Positions 13,095 to 19,947 of a DNA stretch of 24,341 nucleotides are shown here, piece after piece. This stretch comes from an uncultured Anaerotruncus sp. (GTDB taxonomy: Bacteria > Bacillota > Clostridia > Oscillospirales > Ruminococcaceae), in NCBI RefSeq assembly GCF_902490045.1, contig NZ_CABUCJ010000028.1:1-24341 (forward strand), given 5' to 3'. A program made the position numbers and the translations under genes. Position 1 is the first letter of the stretch. The number at the start of each line of letters is the position of its first letter. The notes beneath the pieces are model-generated. The model was given only the letters and a program-made list of their open reading frames with translations, made no database searches and had not been told where the DNA came from.

Positions 13095-14348
13095 ATGGCG
13101 AAACTGCTAATTGAAGGTGAAAAAAGACTGGAGGGCCGGCTGCGGGTCCACGGGGCGAAAAATTCCGTTTTGCCGATTTTGGCGGCGACATTGCTGTCGG
13201 GAGACTGTGTGATACATAACTGCCCCCGCCTGACGGACGTCGACGCGGCCTGCAACATCCTCCAGCATCTTGGTTCCGAAACGCGGCGCGAAGGGGACAG
13301 CATCCTCGTCGGGGCCGCCGATTCCTGTTGCTGCTGCATCCCAGACGAGCTGATGCGCCGGATGCGCTCGTCGATCGTCTTTCTCGGGGCGATCGTGGCC
13401 AAATGCGGCCACGCGCGCATTTCTCTTCCGGGCGGGTGCGAGCTTGGCCCGCGGCCCATCGACCTGCATCTGGCCGCGCTCGAAAAGCTCGGCGTCACGA
13501 TCGAGGAGGACCACGGCTACCTCAACTGCACGGTGAAGGACCGCCTGCGGGGCGCCGGCATCGCGCTGCCCTTCCCCAGCGTGGGCGCTACCGAAAACGT
13601 CATGATCGCGGCCTCCCTCGCCGAGGGGGAGACGGTCATCAAAAACGCGGCGCGCGAACCGGAGATCTCCGATCTGGCGGCCTTCCTCAACGCCTGCGGC
13701 GCAAGGGTGCGCACCACGCCGGGCGGCGACCTGCGCATCACAGGCGTCAAGGCCCTGCATCCCGCCGAACACAGCGTCATCCCCGACCGGATCGCGGCGG
13801 CGACCTACCTGTCCGCGGCGGCCGTCACGGGGGGAGACGTGACGCTGACCGGCGTGTGCACCGAGCATCTGGCGGCGGTGCTGCCCTGCTTTGAGGAGAT
13901 GGGCTGCCGGCTGAAGACCGCGCCGGAGGAGATCCGCCTGACCGCCGCGCGTCCGCTGCGCGCGATGAGCATGGTGCGCACGATGCCCTATCCGGGCTTC
14001 CCGACCGACGCGCAGTCCCCGCTGATGGCGGCGGCGTGTGTGGCGCAGGGGAGCAGCGTCTTTGTGGAGAACATCTTCGAGAGCCGCTACAAGCATGTGC
14101 CCGAGCTCATCCGGATGGGCGCGGACATCAAGGTGGAGGGCCGCGTGGCGCTCGTCCGCGGCGTGAAGGAGCTGCACAGCGCGGCGGTGCGCTGCACCGA
14201 CCTGAGGGGCGGCGCGGCCATCGCGGTGGCGGCGCTGGCGGCCGCGGGGGAAACCGAGCTGCTGGACATCGGCCACATCGACCGCGGATATGAAAACTTC
14301 GAGGAGAACCTGCGCGGCATCGGCGCGGAAATCCGGCGGGTCCCCTGA
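13095..14348 (+). CDS. murA: UDP-GlcNAc 1-carboxyvinyltransferase MurA
   Basis: MurA transfers enolpyruvate from PEP to UDP-GlcNAc, the first committed step of peptidoglycan synthesis. The 417-residue protein shows 'GAKNSVLPILAATLLSGD' near residue 18 with the conserved Lys-Asn pair, and 'SSIVFLGA'. The PEP-binding and fosfomycin-reactive loop has C115 in 'LPGGCELGPRPIDLHL'. 'PFPSVGATENVMIAA', 'PYPGFPTDAQSPLMA' and 'FESRYKHVPELIRMGADI' follow. Cysteine at 115 predicts ordinary fosfomycin sensitivity at the target, not the Asp-type resistance. ATG 13095 follows AAGGG (13081-13085) by 9 nt; the longer in-frame extension from 13029 runs through a hairpin leader and is not homologous to MurA. Many Firmicutes carry two murA paralogues; which one this is cannot be told here. 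Confidence 0.96.
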   Translation: MAKLLIEGEKRLEGRLRVHGAKNSVLPILAATLLSGDCVIHNCPRLTDVDAACNILQHLGSETRREGDSILVGAADSCCCCIPDELMRRMRSSIVFLGAIVAKCGHARISLPGGCELGPRPIDLHLAALEKLGVTIEEDHGYLNCTVKDRLRGAGIALPFPSVGATENVMIAASLAEGETVIKNAAREPEISDLAAFLNACGARVRTTPGGDLRITGVKALHPAEHSVIPDRIAAATYLSAAAVTGGDVTLTGVCTEHLAAVLPCFEEMGCRLKTAPEEIRLTAARPLRAMSMVRTMPYPGFPTDAQSPLMAAACVAQGSSVFVENIFESRYKHVPELIRMGADIKVEGRVALVRGVKELHSAAVRCTDLRGGAAIAVAALAAAGETELLDIGHIDRGYENFEENLRGIGAEIRRVP

Positions 14349-14378
14349 CGCCTGGCAAAATTTGCCCCGCCGCCGCGA

Positions 14379-14408
14379 TTGCGCCAGACGCCCCCCGCGT
14401 GGTATAAT
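14379..14408 (+). promoter_or_regulatory. Promoter of divIB/ftsQ with extended -10
   Basis: TTGCGC (14379-14384) and a perfect TATAAT (14403-14408) are 18 nt apart, and TGG immediately before the -10 gives a full extended -10 motif. It should start a transcript with a leader of about 220 nt before the divIB start. Confidence 0.75.
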
Positions 14409-14634
14409 ATCCACACAATGAACAGCGGTGCTGTTTGTAAGCCGCCCATAGCACGATTCCAAACGGCCCCGCCGTTTGCGCCCGCCGGAGGCGGCCGCGG
14501 GGCCAAATCCGCCGGCCGGCCCCTTCCGGGGCGGCCGCGGGAAGTGAAAATCAGGTCCCGCGCGGCGGTTCGACAGGATTTGCAGGCATCCGCGGCGGAT
14601 ACGCGGTATACTGGTATCCGGCCTGCCGGGGACT
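14409..14634 (+). promoter_or_regulatory. Hairpin-rich leader of divIB/ftsQ
   Basis: The leader has no convincing gene but many strong stems: AAACGGC/GCCGTTT near 14462-14478, GCCCC/GGGGC around TTCC near 14519-14532, a CGCGGGA/TCCCGCG pair near 14536-14562, and GGATAC/GTATCC near 14597-14619. Two GCGGCCGC palindromes are also present. No named riboswitch was recognised. A weak TATACT (14607-14612) could be a second -10. Confidence 0.4.
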
Positions 14635-15765
14635 ATGATACACGGAGGACGTCATGAAGCAGAAGATCCTTTCTTTCGGCGGCAGAACGCCCCGCGCCCC
14701 CGACCGGGTACAGGCGGCCAGACGCTCTACTATCTGCTGATTTTGCTTGTCGCGGCGGCGATTGTGGCCGTGCTGTCGCTGACCGTCTTCTTCCGGATTG
14801 AAAAGCTCGAGGTCACCGGCGTCACCAAGTACGCCTCGGAGGAGATCATCGAAGCCAGCGGCGTCAAGGCGGGGGACAACCTCTTCCGGGTGAACGCGCG
14901 CAAGGTGGAAAAGAAGCTCACCCAGCAGTTCCCCTACGTCGAGGGGGTGACCCTCAAGCGGACGCTGCCCGCGACCCTCACCCTCGAGATCGCGCAGGCA
15001 AAGCCGCTCGGCGCGGTGTCCACGGCGGCGGGCTATGTGGTCATCGGCAAGACGGGCCGGGTGCTGGAGATCGGCGCGGAGGCGGTGCCGCAGGACGTGA
15101 TGACGGTCACGGGCATGTACCTTTACGACCCCCAGGTGGGCCGTAAGCTGGGCGAGGGCTACACCAAGGAGGAGACGGACGAGGCGGAGAAGGAGGCGTA
15201 CGGCTTCCTGCTGCTCTCCCGGCTGATGGACGCGGTCGAGGAGACCGGCTTCGGCAGGGTCTCCCTCGTGGACTTCTCCAACCAGCTCGACATGATGCTC
15301 GTCTACGACAACCGCCTGCTGATCGACCTGGGCGGCGGCACCGAGCTGCCCTACAAGCTGCGCTTCGCCAAGAAGGTGATCGAGGACGAGCTGTCCGACA
15401 CCTTCGAGGGCAGGCTGGACGTGTCGCTCGCGCCCACCACGAACGAAATCTACTCCTGGCCGGGCGACATCCGGCAGGAGCTGGAAAAGCGGCGGCTCAC
15501 CGCCGCCGCGCAGGCCGGGGAGGGGGAGGAAAAGCCCACCGTCCATTCGGACAACCCCGACCTCGCGGTCATCCCGGGCACCGCGCCGTCAAGCGGCGCG
15601 GCGGAGACGGGGTCCTCGTCGGAGGAGGCCTCCTCGGCCTCGCCGCAGGACGACCTCTTCGCCACGATCCCGGGCACGGCCCCCTCGTCCGCGCCGGAGG
15701 AGTCCTCCGCGGCGCCGTCGGAAGCCGCTTCGGAAAGCTCCCCGAAGCCCTCTTCGGCGGCGTGA
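14635..15765 (+). CDS. divIB: Cell division protein DivIB/FtsQ
   Basis: DivIB/FtsQ is a bitopic division protein acting with FtsL and DivIC to control septal peptidoglycan synthesis. The open frame gives 376 residues: a short basic N-terminus, one transmembrane helix (about 31-53, 'LYYLLILLVAAAIVAVLSLTVFF'), a POTRA domain (about 54-124, 'FRIEKLEVTGVTKYASEEIIEASGV'), a FtsQ-type beta domain (to about 285), and a Ser/Ala/Pro/Glu-rich external tail (about 300-376) containing IPGTAPSS twice (313-320 and 345-352). The start is unclear. ATG 14635 has no good ribosome binding site, whereas ATG 14654 has GGAGG 5 nt upstream but lies in another frame that closes after 28 codons. A base lost near 14660-14730 would join them. 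Confidence 0.88.
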   Translation: MIHGGRHEAEDPFFRRQNAPRPRPGTGGQTLYYLLILLVAAAIVAVLSLTVFFRIEKLEVTGVTKYASEEIIEASGVKAGDNLFRVNARKVEKKLTQQFPYVEGVTLKRTLPATLTLEIAQAKPLGAVSTAAGYVVIGKTGRVLEIGAEAVPQDVMTVTGMYLYDPQVGRKLGEGYTKEETDEAEKEAYGFLLLSRLMDAVEETGFGRVSLVDFSNQLDMMLVYDNRLLIDLGGGTELPYKLRFAKKVIEDELSDTFEGRLDVSLAPTTNEIYSWPGDIRQELEKRRLTAAAQAGEGEEKPTVHSDNPDLAVIPGTAPSSGAAETGSSSEEASSASPQDDLFATIPGTAPSSAPEESSAAPSEAASESSPKPSSAA

Positions 15766-15804
15766 GGGAAATATTACATTTTGCCCTGCCGGGCGCGTTT
15801 GCTA

Positions 15805-15833
15805 TTGATTTATCAGGCTGAATCTGATAAGAT
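15805..15833 (+). promoter_or_regulatory. ftsZ promoter with internal dyad
   Basis: TTGATT (15805-15810) and TAAGAT (15828-15833) are spaced by 17 nt. A 7-bp inverted repeat TTATCAG (15810-15816) and CTGATAA (15824-15830) occupies the spacer and overlaps both boxes, as an operator for a dimeric repressor would. The 155-bp ftsQ-ftsZ gap is distinctly AT-rich compared with its neighbours. The regulator is unknown. Confidence 0.6.
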
Positions 15834-15920
15834 AATATTTAATAGTATATCGAATTGCGCGTTTGGATGATAAGGGTCTTGCAGGATTCCATTTTATAGA
15901 ATTGCACAGGGGGAACCGCG

Positions 15921-17024
15921 ATGTTAATGAACTTCGACATGGCCAGTGACAGTGAGAACGTCGTCTCGATCAAGGTGATCGGGGTCGGCGGCGGCGGCGG
16001 GAACGCCATCAACCGCATGGTGCAGTCGGGGATGAAGAGTGTGGAATTCATCTCGATCAATACCGACAACCAGGCGCTTCTGCGCTCGCAGGCTACATAC
16101 AAGCTGCACATCGGGGACAAGCTCACCCGCGGCAAGGGCGCGGGCGGCAACCCCGAAAAAGGCCAGCGGGCCGCCGAGGAGAGCCGCGACGAGATCGCCT
16201 CGGCGCTCAAGGGCACCGACATGGTCTTCATCACCGCCGGCATGGGCGGCGGCACCGGAACGGGCGGCGCGCCCGTCGTGGCGGAGGTTGCCCACGAGAT
16301 GGGAATCCTCACCGTCGGCATCGTCACCAAGCCCTTCAACTTTGAGGGGAAGCACCGCATGGAGCAGGCGGAGATGGGCGTCACCGCGCTGCGCGAGCAT
16401 GTGGACGCGCTTCTGGTCATCCCCAACGAGCGCCTCAAGCTGATCTCCGAGGAGAAGATCACCCTCCAGAACGCCTTTTCGGCGGCGGACGACGTGCTCA
16501 AGCAGGGCGTCCAGTCGATCTCCGACCTCGTGAACATCCCCGGGGTGGTCAACCTCGACTTCGCCGACGTGACCGCGATCATGAAGGACGCGGGCTACGC
16601 CCACATGGGCGTGGGCAGCGCCTCGGGCAAGGACAAGGCCCGCGCGGCGGCCGAGGCGGCGATCTCCTCGCCGCTCCTTGAAACCTCGATCAACGGCGCG
16701 AAGGGCGTGATCGTCAATATCACCGCCTCCCCCGACATCGACCTGGACGACATCGACGTCGCCTCCTCGATGATCCACGAGGCCGCGCATCCCGACGTCA
16801 ACCTCATCTGGGGCGCAACCTTCGACGATTCGCTGCAGGATGAGATGAAGGTCACGGTGATCGCCACCGGCTTCGACAGCGACCGCAACTTCACCCTCCC
16901 CAACTACAGCTTCGGCAAAAAAGCCGACGGCAAGACGGAGCCCGGCGCTCCCGCCCCCGAGTCCGGTGACGACGACGATAATTTCTTCGACATTCTGTCA
17001 ATATTCAATAACAAGAAGAACTGA
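15921..17024 (+). CDS. ftsZ: Cell division protein FtsZ
   Basis: FtsZ is the bacterial tubulin homologue that forms the cytokinetic ring. The 367-residue protein has the N-terminal 'IKVIGVGGGGGNAINRM', the GTP-binding tubulin signature GGGTGTG at 109-115, and the T7 catalytic loop 'NLDFADV' at 211-217 with D213 and D216. The linker is short, and the C-terminal end is 'FFDILSIFNNKKN', which stands where the DIPxFLR-type peptide that binds FtsA, SepF or ZapD usually is. ATG 15921 follows GGGGG (15909-15913) by 7 nt; ATG 15927 is an alternative. It has its own promoter and a strong terminator, so it can be expressed alone. Confidence 0.98.
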   Translation: MLMNFDMASDSENVVSIKVIGVGGGGGNAINRMVQSGMKSVEFISINTDNQALLRSQATYKLHIGDKLTRGKGAGGNPEKGQRAAEESRDEIASALKGTDMVFITAGMGGGTGTGGAPVVAEVAHEMGILTVGIVTKPFNFEGKHRMEQAEMGVTALREHVDALLVIPNERLKLISEEKITLQNAFSAADDVLKQGVQSISDLVNIPGVVNLDFADVTAIMKDAGYAHMGVGSASGKDKARAAAEAAISSPLLETSINGAKGVIVNITASPDIDLDDIDVASSMIHEAAHPDVNLIWGATFDDSLQDEMKVTVIATGFDSDRNFTLPNYSFGKKADGKTEPGAPAPESGDDDDNFFDILSIFNNKKN

Positions 17025-17032
17025 TTTGTGAA

Positions 17033-17067
17033 GGGGAGTATTGCCGGAATGGCAATACTCCCTTTTT
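17033..17067 (+). terminator. Strong terminator after ftsZ
   Basis: GGGAGTATTGCC (17034-17045) pairs perfectly with GGCAATACTCCC (17051-17062) over a GGAAT loop, followed by five T residues (17063-17067). It ends the division gene block. Confidence 0.92.
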
Positions 17068-17107
17068 CCATGTAAAGAACCTGTAAAATCTCACGGGGGG
17101 ACGCTGT

Positions 17108-19297
17108 ATGAACGACAACACGAATCCGATCCTCTACCAGAACCGCGAGCTCAGCTGGCTGAAATTCAATCTGCGGGTGCTTGAGCAGGCGTGCGACGGG
17201 TCGATCCCGCTGCTCGAACGGCTGAAGTTCCTCTCCATCTTCGGCAGCAACCTCGACGAGTTCTTCATGATCCGGGTGGGCACCCTGACCGACGCGTCGC
17301 TGCTCGAGCCGGACGCGATCGACAACAAGTCCTTGCTGAGCCCGGCCGAACAGCTCGAGGCGATCTTCGCCGACACCCGCGCGCTGATTGAAAAGAAGGA
17401 CGCCGCCTATCAGAGCCTCACGGCGGACATGGCGGGGGAGGGGATCGAGCATCTCGACCTCTCGATGCTCACCGAGGAGCAGACCGCCTTTTTGGAGAAC
17501 TATTTCCGCAGCGAGATCCTGCCGATGCTCTCCCCGCAGATCATCGACAAGCACCACCCCTTCCCCTTCCTGCGCAACAAGGAGACCTACATCTGCACCC
17601 AGCTCAAGACCAAGGGGGAGTTCGTCAAGCTGGCAATCATCCCCGTGTCCACCGGGTTCGACCGGATCGTCTACCTGCCGTTCGACAAGAACAAATTCGT
17701 GCTGCTCGAGGAGCTCGTGCTGCGCTACTGCGAGCACATCTTCCAGGGCTATGTCGTCGTGGCCAAAACTATCTTCCGCGTCACCCGCAACGCCGACATC
17801 AACGTCGACGAGGCGATGTACGACCACGACATGGACTACCGCAGCGTCATGGAGGAGATGGTCAGGAACCGCCGCAAGCTGATGCCGGTGCGCGTCGAGT
17901 TCCAGGGGGAGGCGAGCGAGGCGATCATCGACCAGCTCTGCAAAAAGCTCGAGCTGACCCGGGACCGCGTCTTTTTCAACCTCTCTCCGCTCGACATGGG
18001 CTTCGGCTTCGCCCTCTGCTCCAAGATGGAGCGCCGGGGGCTCCCGGGGCTCTTCTACCCGCCGCTCACGCCGCAGGATTCCTCCCTGGTCACCCCCGGC
18101 AAGCCGATGATCCCCCAGATCGAGGATCACGACATCCTGCTCTCCTACCCGTTCGAGAGCATGAAACCGTTCATCTCCCTGCTGCTCGAGGCGGCGGACG
18201 ACCCGACCGTGCTGTCGATCAAGATGACCCTCTACCGGGTCGCACGGGAGAGCCAGATCGTCTCGGCGCTCATCAAGGCGGCGGAAAACGGCAAGGAGGT
18301 CCACGTCGTCGTCGAACTGCGCGCGCGGTTCGACGAGGAAAACAACATCATCTGGTCCAAGCGGCTCGAGGAGGCGGGGGTCAGCGTCGTCTACGGGCTG
18401 GGCGAATACAAGGTCCACTCCAAGCTGCTGGTGATCACCCGCCGGGTGGGGGAGAAGATCTGCTTCATCACTCAGATCGGCACCGGCAACTACAACGAGA
18501 GCACCGCGCGGCTCTACACCGACCTCTGCCTGATGACCGCCGACCGCGAGTTCGGCGAGGACGGCACCCGCATCTTCAACGGGATCCTGACCGGCAACCC
18601 GGTGGGGGACACCAAATACCTCGTGGCCGCGCCCGTCTCGATGAAGCCGATGGTGCTGCGGTCCATCGAGCAGGAGATCATCGCCGCGCGGGAGGGCCGC
18701 CCGGCGGCGATCACGGTCAAGATCAATTCGCTCACCGACAAGGACGTGATCGACAAGCTGATCGAGGCGTCGATGGAGGGGGTCAAAATCCGCATGATCA
18801 TCCGCGGCATCTGCTGCCTGCGGGTGGGGGTGCCGGGCTATACCGACAACATCGAGGTCGTCAGCATCGTCGGACGGTTCCTTGAGCACTCGCGCGTCTA
18901 CGTGTTCGGCACGCCCGAGCGCAGCCGGATGTACATCTCCTCCGCCGATTTCATGACCCGCAACATGGAGCGCCGGGTGGAGGTCGCCACCCCCATCCGG
19001 GACGAGAAGCTCAAGGCGCGGATCATGAACCTGCTCGACCTCGAGTTCTCCGACAACGTCAAGGCCAAGCGGCTGCTCTCCAACGGGGAGTACTCCCCCG
19101 TCAAAAACAGCAAGCCCCCGATCGACAGCCAGATCGACCTCTTCAAGCTCGCCTACCTGCGCGCGGAGGAGTCCGCGCGGATGCGCGCCTCCCGCCCCGT
19201 GCAGCCGGTGACGCGCCCGGCGCAGCCGCAGGCCGCGGCCCCGGCCGCCCGCAGACGCGGGCTGTGGGAGAAAATCCGCGCCCTGCTCCGCGGATGA
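17108..19297 (+). CDS. ppk1: Polyphosphate kinase PPK1
   Basis: PPK1 reversibly makes inorganic polyphosphate from ATP and is membrane associated or cytoplasmic. The 729-residue protein begins with the N-domain signature 'NRELSWLKFNLRVLEQA' (about residue 11) and 'FGSNLDEFFMIRVG'. The two catalytic histidines fit the PLD-like fold: H437 in 'YKVHSKLLVI', the likely phosphorylated residue, and H594 in 'LEHSRVYVFG'. 'KMTLYRVARES', 'ELRARFDEENNI' and 'GTGNYNESTARLYTD' are also characteristic. The C-terminus adds a Pro/Ala linker and a basic end ('RRRGLWEKIRALLRG'), somewhat beyond the family core. ATG 17108 follows GGGGGG (17095-17100) by 7 nt. A possible -10 TAAAAT lies at 17084-17089 without a clear -35. 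It is followed after 14 nt by the acetyltransferase. Confidence 0.97.
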   Translation: MNDNTNPILYQNRELSWLKFNLRVLEQACDGSIPLLERLKFLSIFGSNLDEFFMIRVGTLTDASLLEPDAIDNKSLLSPAEQLEAIFADTRALIEKKDAAYQSLTADMAGEGIEHLDLSMLTEEQTAFLENYFRSEILPMLSPQIIDKHHPFPFLRNKETYICTQLKTKGEFVKLAIIPVSTGFDRIVYLPFDKNKFVLLEELVLRYCEHIFQGYVVVAKTIFRVTRNADINVDEAMYDHDMDYRSVMEEMVRNRRKLMPVRVEFQGEASEAIIDQLCKKLELTRDRVFFNLSPLDMGFGFALCSKMERRGLPGLFYPPLTPQDSSLVTPGKPMIPQIEDHDILLSYPFESMKPFISLLLEAADDPTVLSIKMTLYRVARESQIVSALIKAAENGKEVHVVVELRARFDEENNIIWSKRLEEAGVSVVYGLGEYKVHSKLLVITRRVGEKICFITQIGTGNYNESTARLYTDLCLMTADREFGEDGTRIFNGILTGNPVGDTKYLVAAPVSMKPMVLRSIEQEIIAAREGRPAAITVKINSLTDKDVIDKLIEASMEGVKIRMIIRGICCLRVGVPGYTDNIEVVSIVGRFLEHSRVYVFGTPERSRMYISSADFMTRNMERRVEVATPIRDEKLKARIMNLLDLEFSDNVKAKRLLSNGEYSPVKNSKPPIDSQIDLFKLAYLRAEESARMRASRPVQPVTRPAQPQAAAPAARRRGLWEKIRALLRG

Positions 19298-19311
19298 CAG
19301 GAGGAAACGCC

Positions 19312-19827
19312 ATGCCCGAATTCATCATACGCCCCTGTAAGCCGTCCGACGCGGCGGATATCCACGCGCTGCGCCTCATGGAGGGCGTGCGCGAAAACAT
19401 CCTCGCCCTTCCCTCCGAGCGGATCGGGTTCTGCGAGGCGTACCTGAACGGCCTCGGCCCCGACGACCACCAGTTCGCGGCGGCCGTTCCGCTGCCGGAG
19501 GGCGGGGAGAAGGTCGTCGGCACCGCCGCCCTCCAGGTCTATTCCGGCCGGCTGCGCCACTCGGCGGGGTTCGGCATCATGGTCCACCGCGACTGGCAGG
19601 GCAGGGGCGTCGGCCGCGCGCTGATGGAGGCGGCGCTCGACACGGCGGACAACTGGCTCAAGCTCACGCGCGTCGAGCTCACCGTGTTCACCGACAACGC
19701 CCGCGCCATCGGGCTTTACAAGTCGCTCGGCTTTGAGGTCGAGGGCACCAAGCGGATGGGCGCCATCCGGGGCGGGGAATACGCCGACGAATACTACATG
19801 GCGCGCCTGCGTCCGCCGCGCGCTTGA
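19312..19827 (+). CDS. GNAT family N-acetyltransferase, YhhY-like
   Basis: The 171-residue protein is a single GNAT domain that should transfer an acetyl group from acetyl-CoA. The acetyl-CoA pyrophosphate-binding loop is 'RDWQGRGVGRALM' (the Q/R-x-x-G-x-G/A motif). The tail 'DNWLKLTRVELTVFTDNARAIGLYKSLGFEVEGTKRMGAIRGGEYADEYYMARL' closely resembles, from memory, E. coli YhhY, an amino-acid N-acetyltransferase. The substrate here is not established. ATG 19312 is chosen for AGGAGG (19299-19304), 7 nt upstream; the longer frame from 19264 overlaps ppk1. It is probably co-transcribed with ppk1. Its stop codon overlaps the -35 of the next promoter. Confidence 0.93.
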   Translation: MPEFIIRPCKPSDAADIHALRLMEGVRENILALPSERIGFCEAYLNGLGPDDHQFAAAVPLPEGGEKVVGTAALQVYSGRLRHSAGFGIMVHRDWQGRGVGRALMEAALDTADNWLKLTRVELTVFTDNARAIGLYKSLGFEVEGTKRMGAIRGGEYADEYYMARLRPPRA

Positions 19828-19853
19828 CAAAACGCGGCAAAAGCGGGTAAACT
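19824..19853 (+). promoter_or_regulatory. Promoter of the parE-parC pair
   Basis: A perfect TTGACA (19824-19829) and TAAACT (19848-19853) are spaced by 18 nt. The -35 overlaps the stop codon of the acetyltransferase gene. Confidence 0.8.
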
Positions 19854-19872
19854 AAAAGTCAGGTTTTGCGAG

Positions 19873-19899
19873 GTTGTACGCCCGTAGCGGGCGTACAAC
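19873..19899 (+). promoter_or_regulatory. 12-bp hairpin in the parE leader
   Basis: GTTGTACGCCCG (19873-19884) pairs perfectly with CGGGCGTACAAC (19888-19899) around a TAG loop. It starts about 20 nt after the -10 and is not followed by a T run, so it is a 5' leader stem or an operator rather than a terminator. Confidence 0.6.
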
Positions 19900-19947
19900 T
19901 TGCGTCTGGGCAAATTCCTTGCATTACAGAAAGACGGAGGCAGGCAG

